Below are positions 17,241 to 25,201 of a stretch of DNA of 64,000 bases, piece by piece. Numbering within the stretch: the stretch's first letter is position 1; every line of letters begins with the position of its first letter. A program made the translations under genes and the position numbers. The stretch comes from Evansella sp. AB-P1 (lineage in GTDB: Bacteria > Bacillota > Bacilli > Bacillales > Salisediminibacteriaceae): contig NZ_JARUKY010000008.1 in the NCBI RefSeq assembly GCF_029688925.1, positions 62,001 to 126,000 on the forward strand. Reading direction: 5' to 3'. Under the pieces are notes generated by a model. That model did no database searches, was not told where the DNA came from, and saw nothing but the letters and a program-made list of their open reading frames with translations.

Positions 17241-17289
17241 AAAACTGTAAAAATGTATCGATCATTTTGATACATTTTTACAGTTTTTG
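17241..17289 (+). terminator. Strong terminator, 19-bp stem
   Basis: A perfect 19-bp stem (17241-17259 with 17269-17287; core ACTGTAAAAATGTATC) with a 9-base loop and flanking A and T runs. It can serve the broken gene on the plus strand and, being symmetrical, could also stop the glycerophosphodiester phosphodiesterase transcript from the other side. Confidence 0.8.
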
Positions 17290-17414
17290 ATATGTCACAA
17301 ATCAGGGTGAAATATAGGTACAAATTTACTTACATTTTCGGCTGTAATCTGCAATTTTGCGATAGGATACGGAACCCGTTACTCGTAGCATCTCCTTTTC
17401 TTCTTTTCATTATT

Positions 17415-18359
17415 TTAATGTTCCTCTAATATCTCTAAAAGTATATCTGGACGATCTGTAATTATACCATCCGCACCTAAATCTATTAATTCTTCCATCG
17501 TTTCTCGATCATTAATTGTCCAATAATGAACCTCCATCCCACGCCGATCAGCACCTTGAATTAATTTCCAATCCTGTAAATTAAAGTTACCTTCCTCAGT
17601 AGGAATTTGAACAGCATCTACCTTTGGCCTATACAAGCTGTTCAAAAATAACTTATGAAAGACAACAAACCTAGTAATTTCATCTCTCCCACCACTTACG
17701 GCGATTCTTCCATTTGTAATTTCAGTAAATTTCTCTATAATTTGTTGATCAAAAGAGGCAATTAATATTTGGTCTTCTAAATCATATTGCTGAATTAATT
17801 CCCAAAGCCTCTCCGTCATAGGCATGTACAATTCTGGATCATTTGTTTTTTTCGCTTCAATAACCATTTTCATATCCGAAAACTCTTCGAAAATCTCTTC
17901 AACCGTTGGTATTGTAATGCCCTGCCCTCGATAACGATACTCACCGTTTAAATCTTGAAAATAATCTGCCGCATCTAACATCTTTATTTCCTCTAAAGTA
18001 AGATCATTAACACGACCTTCACCATTTGTTGTTCGGTCCACTGTATTATCATGGATAGCAACAAGATGCCCATCCTTTGTCATATGTACATCAAATTCAA
18101 TAGCATCTACCCCCATATTCCTTGCTTGTTCAAAGGCAATTAGGGTATTCGAAGGTGCTAAATGCTCTCCACCTTGATGCGCAATTACAATTGGGCGATC
18201 ATGTTCCCATTCAAAAAATGGTTTCATAGGTCTTTCAGAGACTGGAAATATGAAAATAGTTGCCCAGATTAAAACAACTATACCTACGCCTATCCCAATC
18301 CCTTTAAAAATTTTCTTCTTTTTTGATTTAGAGCTTACATTTATTACTTGAATTCTCAT
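17415..18359 (-). CDS. Glycerophosphodiester phosphodiesterase, membrane-anchored
   Basis: A 314-aa GDPD with one N-terminal transmembrane helix (about residues 18-38), placing the catalytic domain outside the cell. IAHQGGEHLAPSNT carries the first catalytic His and the EN(T)-like segment, EFDVHMTKDG the metal-binding Glu and Asp, and VAIHDNTVDRTT the second His. The enzyme releases sn-glycerol 3-phosphate from glycerophosphodiesters, for example from phospholipid or teichoic acid turnover. The start is chosen at the ATG at 18359 behind GGGG; ATG at 18365 or GTG at 18371 are alternatives. It is a single gene flanked by repeats. Confidence 0.85.
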   Translation of the reverse strand: MRIQVINVSSKSKKKKIFKGIGIGVGIVVLIWATIFIFPVSERPMKPFFEWEHDRPIVIAHQGGEHLAPSNTLIAFEQARNMGVDAIEFDVHMTKDGHLVAIHDNTVDRTTNGEGRVNDLTLEEIKMLDAADYFQDLNGEYRYRGQGITIPTVEEIFEEFSDMKMVIEAKKTNDPELYMPMTERLWELIQQYDLEDQILIASFDQQIIEKFTEITNGRIAVSGGRDEITRFVVFHKLFLNSLYRPKVDAVQIPTEEGNFNLQDWKLIQGADRRGMEVHYWTINDRETMEELIDLGADGIITDRPDILLEILEEH

Positions 18360-18397
18360 ATGCATCCCCACTTTGTAATTTTATATAAGATCTCCCT

Positions 18398-18466
18398 ATG
18401 CAAGTGAAATTTTGCACCATGGAGGATGAAAATATTCTTTCTAAGGGTGTTCATCCGTTACTGGTG
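18398..18466. repeat. Direct repeat copy A (pairs with 18659-18727)
   Basis: A 69-bp unit. Its last 53 bases (18414-18466, starting GCACCATGGAGG and ending TTACTGGTG) are identical to 18675-18727. It belongs to the composite repeat also present at 15059-15355. The 53 identical bases in otherwise divergent repeat DNA point to a recent local duplication or gene conversion. Confidence 0.75.
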
Positions 18467-18658
18467 GCTTTCACCACAGGCATAAGTGCGACATCTGTTC
18501 ATGCTTCACAGTGTCTTCTTTAACGTGGGCCACGGCCTCAAATTCCTACCACTTACTCGGTAAGTGGTAGGGGATTTTCGGACTCGTGCTGATCCCACTG
18601 GAGTCATCACCATTACCCTTCACTCCTGAACCATTTCTATTTTCAGTGTAGACCTCAC

Positions 18659-18727
18659 ATGCAAGCGAAGATCTGCACCATGGAGGATGAAAATATTCTT
18701 TCTAAGGGTGTTCATCCGTTACTGGTG
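18659..18727. repeat. Direct repeat copy B (pairs with 18398-18466)
   Basis: Second copy of the 69-bp unit, 261 bp downstream of the first and in the same orientation. Between the copies lie other family segments, including a GGAGTCATCACC...TTTTCAGTGTAGA block at about 18600-18650. Confidence 0.75.
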
Positions 18728-18732
18728 AATCA

Positions 18733-18776
18733 ATTACGCCTAAGGTCAGCCCACGTCCTGTGGGCAACGGCGTAAT
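18733..18776. repeat. 44-bp palindromic hairpin unit, second copy
   Basis: Nested inverted repeat: ATTACGCC pairs with GGCGTAAT, and GCCCAC with GTGGGC inside it. 39 of 44 bases match the copy at 9341-9384; the stem change C to T in one copy leaves a G-U pair, so the fold is kept. It sits inside the composite repeat. Confidence 0.7.
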
Positions 18777-19010
18777 CCTGCCATCCTGGCTGCACGGGCA
18801 ATGCTTCAGCCTCCACACTATATATTTTGTAAACTGCTAAAGTACATGGGCCTGTCTCTGCCTCTGCAAGTGTTGCTCTGTTGTTATATGCGTCGAGACA
18901 ACTCGAAGCTTATTCGTGAAGCATATGCTCGTCGCTGGAGTCGTCACCCTTCACTCCTGAACTGTTTCTATTTTCAGGATAGACCTCACATGGAAGCAAT
19001 ACTTGTACCA
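18777..19010. repeat. Composite repeat, distal segments
   Basis: Contains CTTCAGCCTCCACACT (also at about 15250), CTGGAGTCGTCACCCTTCAC (also at about 15313) and ACCTCACATG-GAAGC segments. A 96-codon open frame (18801-19091) crosses it but has no ribosome site or protein-like composition, so I treat the stretch as noncoding. Confidence 0.55.
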
Positions 19011-19105
19011 CATCCACTCTATATGGACAACTTAATTACAATTATGCATTTTCCAAGCCCATCATTCCTCTTTCTGAGAATTATAATATAAATAACAGAA
19101 AAAAA

Positions 19106-19480
19106 TTAGTCCAATACGGTAAGTTTAAACAACCTATCATCATTTGAAACAGGAGTGCCTCTTCCATCTGTGTTATTAATTCACCCTTCACCTACATGAA
19201 CGATGGGATCAGAGGTTTCTACAGGAAAACGTTCAAAAGATTGATTCTCCAATTCTACTATATTTCCTTCTCGTTCGGTAATAAAGAATGTATTTTCATA
19301 TACATTAATATCCAAGGAATCTGCAAATTTTCTGCAACTATTTCTATATTCCAATTCCTTTCACCTATAATATTGTTATTTGTAATATTCATAGTCTTCA
19401 CTCTCATTATCTTCACTAATTTTACAAGCAGAAAGTATAAATAAAGATAAAACAATAATAAAAAAGTACCTCACTTTCAT
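19106..19480 (-). pseudogene. Remnant of a PQQ-type sugar dehydrogenase lipoprotein
   Basis: Starts at the ATG at 19480 behind GAAGGGGG with a clear lipoprotein signal (MKVRYFFIIVLSLFILSACK; lipobox LSAC). Then come stops and frameshifts: protein-like segments are IVAENLQIPW in one frame and VYENTFFITEREGNIVELEN, FPVETSDPIVHVGEG in the first frame. These match the first blade of soluble aldose (glucose/sorbosone) dehydrogenases. After a further stop the reading INNTDGRGTPVSNDDRLFKL resembles the C-terminal end of the same family, so about two thirds of the gene has been deleted between the two parts. Non-functional. Confidence 0.6.
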
Positions 19481-19624
19481 CCCCCTTCTATACAAGTATA
19501 CTGTTCTGTTAAAATTAAAATAAACCTTCAAATAATTGCAACTATTATAGTTGGTTTAATAACTTTTTATATCATTCTTTTATTTTGGCTATTCATGCAT
19601 AAGTAAGTAACAATTGGTACAATT

Positions 19625-20263
19625 TTATCTCAATTCATTATTGGTAACGTTCTTTTTATTTTTCCTAGGGTTTATTCGATTTATTTTATCATTTTTTAGT
19701 TCATTAAAAATGTTGTTTGGATCTTCTGCTTTAATGACACTTTTACTAAGTGGAGGCTGAGGAAACTTGGCTTGGATTAGATCAATCACCATTTGAATAT
19801 CTTCCTTGGTTGCATATTGCAAATGCTTTTTTAATGCATAGCCAATTTCACCATTTGGTTCGATTGTTGCCCACTGCACATCTTCAATTTTTTTCACATT
19901 TTTTTGTCTCAATCTCATTTCTAATTTATCAACAGTTAACCGAAGCTTCTTTAAGTTTTCAATATTTAATTCTCCATTTTCAATTATAACGATTGCATTG
20001 CCACTAAAAAACTTTTCAAATTTTTCAAACTTTATTTGCAAATATTCGATAACAAATAATGTTATGACTAGTAGAATTGCTATTAAAAAAGTAATCCAAA
20101 TGTTCTTATCACTTACTGGCTGAATCATCAATGTACCAATAGATATCATAAGTACCGTTTGAGCTACAGTCATTTGAGATATTGATTTTCGCCCCGCAAC
20201 TCTTAAAACAACTGTACCAAACAGCACGATGATGACAGCTTTCCAAATCCAATGAAATTCCAT
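19625..20263 (-). CDS. DUF421 (YetF/YdfS-type) membrane protein
   Basis: A 212-aa protein with three N-terminal transmembrane helices (about residues 6-25, 37-55 and 58-76) and a cytoplasmic DUF421 domain. The segment RVAGRKSISQMT after helix 1 is the family hallmark. Such proteins are common in spore-forming bacilli, some in the spore inner membrane; their biochemical role is unknown. GGAAGGGG precedes the ATG. The C-terminal tail is basic and asparagine-rich. Single gene, divergent from the alcohol dehydrogenase. Confidence 0.8.
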   Translation of the reverse strand: MEFHWIWKAVIIVLFGTVVLRVAGRKSISQMTVAQTVLMISIGTLMIQPVSDKNIWITFLIAILLVITLFVIEYLQIKFEKFEKFFSGNAIVIIENGELNIENLKKLRLTVDKLEMRLRQKNVKKIEDVQWATIEPNGEIGYALKKHLQYATKEDIQMVIDLIQAKFPQPPLSKSVIKAEDPNNIFNELKNDKINRINPRKNKKNVTNNELR

Positions 20264-20444
20264 TCGTAATACCCCTTCCTAAAAATCAATCCTTTGCTTA
20301 GGATACTTCCTACTACCTCCACCTATACTTATAAACCTCCCCCTATTTCCTATTTATGGACTAAGTAGATTCACTACATAACTTTTGAATGATTAGAAAA
20401 AATAACATCAAGCTATATACTATTTTTTTAAAGGAGTACAGAAA

Positions 20445-21581
20445 ATGAAAGCTGTCACTTATCAAGGAATAAAGGATGTAAAAGTAAAAGAAGTTCCAAA
20501 TGCAAAGCTAGAAAAAAAGGATGACGTCCTCGTTAAAATTACAAGTACTTCTATCTGCGGTTCAGACCTTCATCTCGTTCACGGAATGGTTCCCAATTTC
20601 CCTGAGGATTATATTATTGGACACGAACCGATGGGGATTGTAGAAGAGGTAGGTCCTGAAGTAACAAAAGTAAAAAAAGGAGATCGAGTCATCATCCCAT
20701 TTAATATCGCATGTGGAGAATGCTTTTTCTGTAAAAATGAATTAGAGAGTCAATGTGACAATGCAAATCCCAATGGAGAAGCAGGAGCATATTTTGGGTA
20801 CTCAAATACTTTTGGTGGTTATCCAGGAGGTCAAGCTGAATTACTAAGGGTTCCTTATGGGAATTTTACACCGTTTGTCGTACCTGAGTCCTGTGAATTA
20901 GAAGATGAAAAGCTGCTATTTTTATCTGATATTATTCCAACTGCCTATTGGGGAGTAGAGCAAGGGGAAGTAAAAAAAGATGATACAGTCATCGTTTTGG
21001 GCTGTGGTCCAGTAGGGCTTTTAGCTCAAAAGTTTGCATGGTTAAAAGGGGCAAAGCGAGTAATTGCCGTAGATTATGTTCAATACCGATTAGAGCATGC
21101 GAAAAGGACTAATAATGTGGAAGTGTTTGACTTTTCAACATTTGATAATCTTGGATCTCACTTGAAGGAAATAACAGGAGGAGGTGCTGATGCTGTCATT
21201 GATTGTGTAGGAATGGATGGAAAAAAATCAGCAATGGAAATGGTGGAAACAGCCCTTAAGCTTCAAGGGGGGACAATGGGACCAATCGTTATGGCAAGTC
21301 AATGCGTTCGAAAAGGGGGTACTGTTAGCATCGTTGGTGTTTACGGAACAAGGTACAACATGTTTCCTTTAGGAGACTTTTTTGCTAGAAATATTACTTT
21401 ACGAATGGGACAAGCACCAGTGATCCATTTCATTCCTGAATTATATAAAAAAATAGTAAACGAAGAATTCGATCCAACTGATATTATTAGTCATCGTCTA
21501 CCTCTAGATAAAGCTGAATATGGCTATGATATTTTTGATGAAAAGCACGATGACTGTATTAAAGTTGTATTAAAGCCTTAA
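20445..21581 (+). CDS. Zinc-dependent alcohol dehydrogenase (formaldehyde dehydrogenase-like)
   Basis: A 378-aa medium-chain dehydrogenase. Cys38 in CGSDLH and the GHEPMGIVEEVG segment (His near residue 60) bind catalytic zinc; four cysteines in CGECFFCKNELESQC (about 90-104) bind structural zinc. GCGPVGLLAQ near residue 184 is the NAD(P) fold. A long insert (NPNGEAGAYFGYSNTFGGYPG) is typical of glutathione-independent formaldehyde dehydrogenase-like enzymes (B. subtilis AdhB type). A detoxification role is likely, with substrate unproven. AAAGGAG precedes the ATG. The zinc-ribbon peptide gene after it may belong to the same transcript. Confidence 0.85.
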   Translation: MKAVTYQGIKDVKVKEVPNAKLEKKDDVLVKITSTSICGSDLHLVHGMVPNFPEDYIIGHEPMGIVEEVGPEVTKVKKGDRVIIPFNIACGECFFCKNELESQCDNANPNGEAGAYFGYSNTFGGYPGGQAELLRVPYGNFTPFVVPESCELEDEKLLFLSDIIPTAYWGVEQGEVKKDDTVIVLGCGPVGLLAQKFAWLKGAKRVIAVDYVQYRLEHAKRTNNVEVFDFSTFDNLGSHLKEITGGGADAVIDCVGMDGKKSAMEMVETALKLQGGTMGPIVMASQCVRKGGTVSIVGVYGTRYNMFPLGDFFARNITLRMGQAPVIHFIPELYKKIVNEEFDPTDIISHRLPLDKAEYGYDIFDEKHDDCIKVVLKP

Positions 21582-21656
21582 ATATTCATAATTCACGGAA
21601 GTGGATAAATGCATGGTGCTTCACACTACAAATATTAAGTACGAAAGGAAATAAAA

Positions 21657-21803
21657 ATGTACAATACATGCTTCTACTGTCAAAATGAAATTGGTGAATA
21701 TACTCGATTCGCAGTTTTTACGAATACAACGGAAAGTGAACACATGGAAAAACCTCTGTGTTATGATTGCTATAAGGAATGGTTAGAAGGGATTAAGGAG
21801 TAA
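21657..21803 (+). CDS. Small zinc-ribbon protein, 48 aa
   Basis: ATG at 21657 behind GAAAGGA. The 48-residue product has two CxxC pairs (CFYC at residues 5-8 and CYDC at 35-38) that would bind one zinc, separated by an acidic segment. It lies 75 bases after the dehydrogenase and directly before a terminator, so it may be the last gene of that transcript. No family recognised; possibly a zinc-dependent adaptor or just a small structural zinc protein. Confidence 0.6.
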   Translation: MYNTCFYCQNEIGEYTRFAVFTNTTESEHMEKPLCYDCYKEWLEGIKE

Positions 21804-21808
21804 TGTTA

Positions 21809-21850
21809 ACTGTCTCAAAGAGACTGAAAAACCTTTGAGACAGTCATTTA
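21809..21850 (+). terminator. Terminator between convergent genes
   Basis: ACTGTCTCAAAG (21809-21820) pairs with CTTTGAGACAGT (21833-21844) in a perfect 12-bp stem, then CATTTA. It ends the dehydrogenase and zinc-ribbon unit and lies 33 bases beyond the 3' end of the antiporter gene, so it can act for both. Confidence 0.7.
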
Positions 21851-21876
21851 CATCCATATAAAAACCTTACTAATAA

Positions 21877-23937
21877 TTACTTATTCTTAAAGTGTAAGAA
21901 ATCCTTTGGAACCTCCGTTCCTCGAGAACCTCTAATATCTAACTCCTCTTCTTCAGCTGGATAAAAGATAATAAAGCTTTTGCACTCTGCTTGGACGAAC
22001 TTTACAGGTAATTTTTCTAATTGAGAATGCCAAGCGATTGTTCCTCTTCTAGCACTTAAGATAATCGTTAAATCATCCTTATTCATTTTAGGTACAAAGT
22101 TATTATAAAAAAGCTCCCATGATTCTATTTGAATTAAAGTAGTAGGAGGTGTAGGCTTTATTGTTTTCATGTATTGCACGTATTTTTCTGTTTCTTCGTT
22201 TACAACAAATACAACTAAAGAAACATTTAATTTAGTTGTAATCAATTTTATTTTCTGTAAAGCATCTGTGAATCCTGGTTTACGATTAGCACCATAAGAA
22301 ATAACTAAAACTACTCGTTTAGTCGTATTTAGCGGTTGACCTAATTTAGACACGAGTACAGTCTGATTCGTTTGATCAATTACACGATCAATAACACTTC
22401 CAAACAGTTGCTTGTATGACATTTTAGCATCCCAACCTGCAACAATAATATTAATTCTTTCTTCCGTTATAGCACGAGCAATACCATCTGACACGTTTAA
22501 ATCTACTCTCGTTAACACACGTACAGGCATATCTGCACCAGAGGCATACATAACCGCATGCCCAAGCATTTTTTCAGCTTGCGCCACTCCACTTTCTGCG
22601 GCTTTTCCTTCCTTTTGAACAACAGTTAATGGATATAATGGTTGATCCACACTCTTGGATTCTTTAATAATAAAAGATAGATCTAGCAAAGATTCCATCG
22701 TATTAGGATCCGATAATGGAATCATAATACGTTCTGGCCCCTCTTTTCTTATATATGGTTTTTCTTCCTCGCTTAATGCTAGTTTTCGTCCAAATTTATC
22801 AACATACGATGGGCCAATGATACAAGTAATGAGTATCATAACGATGACTCCATTAATCGTTGATTGATCTAATAGTCCGACATTAAATCCAACTAGTGTT
22901 GCAGCTAATGTTGCTGCTGCTTGTGGAATGGTTAAACCAAACATCACTTTAATCTCTGTGGTACTGTATCCGTATATTTTCCCTATTAGATATGGTGCAA
23001 GTGCTTTTCCAAGAAATACAGCACCTAAGATTAAAGTTGTTAAAAGCCAAGCACTTGGATCACTAAAAAGGACAGTTAAATCCATTAGCATTCCTACAGA
23101 TAATAAGAAAAAAGGGATAAACAATGCATTTCCAAAAAAGCGAATACGATTCATCAGTGGGCCATTTTCAATAATGAGTCGATTTAGTGCTAAGCCTGCT
23201 AGAAAAGCTCCAATTATAGGTTCTAATCCTGCAACTAAAGCTAAAAAACCTGCCACAAATAATATAACCATTACAAAAGTGAAATCTTTAATTCCTTCGC
23301 TACTAATATTTCTAAAAAACCAGCGTGAAATATACGGGATACCTACTAAAACAACTGATACAAATATGGTAATTGAAATACCTAATGTAATCCAAAATTG
23401 TAATGACAGCTCACCATACACGGCCCCTGTAATCACTGCTAATACAAGCAATGCCGAAGTATCTGTTACTAGAGTTCCTCCAACAGCAGTGGTTACAGCT
23501 TTGTTTTTACCTATACCTAATCTACTTGCAATCGGATATCCGAGTAATGTGTGAGAACCAACAATGGAACCAATCAAAATAGATGCGATAACAGAATAGC
23601 CCATCATAAGACAAAATGTTGTTCCTAGCATAAAAGGAATTAAAAAAGATAAACCACCAAAGTAAAAGCTTCTATCCTTGTATTTTTTAAAACCATCAAG
23701 ATCTAATTCCAATCCAGCAATAAAAATAATAAACAATAACCCTACAGTCCCAAGTAAAACGATGGTTTGATCCCGATCTAAAATATTTAGACCATTTGGG
23801 CCAATAATAATTCCAGCCAAAATTGGACCAATAATACCAGGTATTCTCAATTTATTCATTAAAAGAGGGGCCAAAAAAAAGATGACCATTGTTAATGCAA
23901 ATATCTTAACAGGATCTTGTATAGGTAATTGAAACAA
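21877..23937 (-). CDS. CPA2-type cation:proton antiporter with USP domains
   Basis: A 686-aa protein. Residues 1-385 form about 12 transmembrane helices of the Na/H exchanger (KefB/GerN, CPA2) family, with the intramembrane segment GGTLVTDTSALLVL. The C-terminal half (about residues 400-670) has two universal-stress-protein-like domains rather than the TrkA-N domain of KefB, which suggests gating by nucleotide or another ligand. A role in Na+ or K+ extrusion and pH homeostasis fits an alkaliphilic or halophilic host. Initiation is probably at a TTG (23937) behind AAAGGGGGA. Single gene. Confidence 0.85.
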   Translation of the reverse strand: MFQLPIQDPVKIFALTMVIFFLAPLLMNKLRIPGIIGPILAGIIIGPNGLNILDRDQTIVLLGTVGLLFIIFIAGLELDLDGFKKYKDRSFYFGGLSFLIPFMLGTTFCLMMGYSVIASILIGSIVGSHTLLGYPIASRLGIGKNKAVTTAVGGTLVTDTSALLVLAVITGAVYGELSLQFWITLGISITIFVSVVLVGIPYISRWFFRNISSEGIKDFTFVMVILFVAGFLALVAGLEPIIGAFLAGLALNRLIIENGPLMNRIRFFGNALFIPFFLLSVGMLMDLTVLFSDPSAWLLTTLILGAVFLGKALAPYLIGKIYGYSTTEIKVMFGLTIPQAAATLAATLVGFNVGLLDQSTINGVIVMILITCIIGPSYVDKFGRKLALSEEEKPYIRKEGPERIMIPLSDPNTMESLLDLSFIIKESKSVDQPLYPLTVVQKEGKAAESGVAQAEKMLGHAVMYASGADMPVRVLTRVDLNVSDGIARAITEERINIIVAGWDAKMSYKQLFGSVIDRVIDQTNQTVLVSKLGQPLNTTKRVVLVISYGANRKPGFTDALQKIKLITTKLNVSLVVFVVNEETEKYVQYMKTIKPTPPTTLIQIESWELFYNNFVPKMNKDDLTIILSARRGTIAWHSQLEKLPVKFVQAECKSFIIFYPAEEEELDIRGSRGTEVPKDFLHFKNK

Positions 23938-24176
23938 GAAACATCCCCCTTTTAAGAGTATTTTCTTCCTGGCCAGTTATTTATTTTGATAAAACAATAC
24001 TATGTATATGATGTTGGAATTATTTAATCATTAATGTACAAGATATAATTCATCACATAGGTTGTATTTTTTATGCAACAACAGAATTATTTCTAGATTT
24101 CCAATTAAAATCTAAATAAACATATTAGCTTTTTTGTTATAATTAGGTCTATATCATTTTTTAAAAGGAGTTAATT

Positions 24177-25046
24177 ATGGAAAATAAAAATAAAGTAATG
24201 TTAGTAGACGGTATGGCCTTACTATTTCGATCCTTTTATGCAACTGCAATGAGTGGCTATTTTATGATAAACAGTAAAGGAACACCTACAAACGCCATCC
24301 ATGGCTTTGTAAAACATCTCTTTACGGCTGTTAATACGTATAAACCGACACACGTCATATGCTGTTGGGATATGGGGAGTAAAACTTTCAGAACTGAAAT
24401 GTATCCTAATTATAAAGCCAATCGCGGAGAACCACCTGTGGAGTTAATTCCACAATTTGACATTGTTAAGGATGTTGTTGAAGAGCTTGATATTCCAAAT
24501 GTAGGATTAGTTGGATACGAGGCTGATGATTGTATCGGCACGTTAGCACATCATTACAAAGAAGATTCCGAAGTTTATATCCTTACAGGTGATCAAGATA
24601 TCTTGCAGCTAATTGAAGAAAATGTTTATGTGGTACTTCTTAAAAAAGGGTATGGAAATTATGAAGTATATAAAGAAGATGTATTTTTTGAAGAGAAAGG
24701 TATCACTCCTCAGCAAATGGTAGACTTAAAGGCTCTTATGGGTGATAGTAGTGACAACTACCCTGGTGTAAAAGGTATAGGAGAAAAGACAGCACTAAAT
24801 TTACTGAAAAAATATGAAACGATTGAAGGGATTTTGGACAACATTCAAGAGCTTACTAAATCACAACGAAATAAGATTGAAACAGATTTAGAAATGCTTC
24901 ATCTTTCACGAAAGCTTGCAAGAATTTATTGTGAGGTTGGGGTTACTTGTCCACTAGACTCTGCTATCTTTAATATTAACCGTTCTAAAATGGTAAAGAA
25001 ATTTGAGGAATTAGAATTAAAGAATTTAGATTCCATGATTGGATAG
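24177..25046 (+). CDS. ypcP: 5'-3' exonuclease YpcP
   Basis: A 289-aa stand-alone homologue of the 5' nuclease domain of DNA polymerase I. Metal-binding acidic residues lie in LVDGMALLFRSF, GYEADDCIGTLA, LTGDQDILQL and MGDSSDNYPGVKGIGEKTA; the last is the helix-hairpin-helix of the SAM fold. The protein removes RNA primers and flaps; in B. subtilis YpcP backs up PolA in primer removal. AAAAGGAG lies ahead of the ATG. Single gene ended by a clear terminator, convergent with metH. Confidence 0.9.
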   Translation: MENKNKVMLVDGMALLFRSFYATAMSGYFMINSKGTPTNAIHGFVKHLFTAVNTYKPTHVICCWDMGSKTFRTEMYPNYKANRGEPPVELIPQFDIVKDVVEELDIPNVGLVGYEADDCIGTLAHHYKEDSEVYILTGDQDILQLIEENVYVVLLKKGYGNYEVYKEDVFFEEKGITPQQMVDLKALMGDSSDNYPGVKGIGEKTALNLLKKYETIEGILDNIQELTKSQRNKIETDLEMLHLSRKLARIYCEVGVTCPLDSAIFNINRSKMVKKFEELELKNLDSMIG

Positions 25047-25089
25047 GACTTGTTTGGAAAACAATAGAGGTTCTCTTTCCAGATATAAC

Positions 25090-25130
25090 AATAATCGCAC
25101 TGAGACTAAGTCTTAGTGCGATTATTTTAT
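25090..25130 (+). terminator. Terminator after ypcP
   Basis: A perfect 12-bp stem (AATAATCGCACT with AGTGCGATTATT) around a 13-base loop, followed by TTAT. The stem is A+T-ended, so it may also catch transcripts leaving metH. Confidence 0.85.
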
Positions 25131-25201
25131 AAAGGATAGTAAAAAACAGTAAGTTAGAAGCTCATTTATAACAAATCCATTCCAGTATTCTTCATTCTAA
25201 C

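Noticed and set aside
17241-17289. Possible small RNA from the 19-bp hairpin
   Set aside because: No promoter seen nearby; a terminator explains it.
18801-19091. 96-codon open frame on the plus strand
   Set aside because: It crosses the dispersed repeat, has no ribosome site, and its composition (many Leu, His, Cys and Pro) is not protein-like.
19196-19444. 82-codon plus-strand frame rich in Phe and Ile
   Set aside because: It is the antisense of the decayed sugar-dehydrogenase gene; no ribosome site.
22928-23554. 208-codon frame opposite the antiporter gene
   Set aside because: Shadow of the antiporter on the other strand; no ribosome site, and the minus-strand protein is clearly real.
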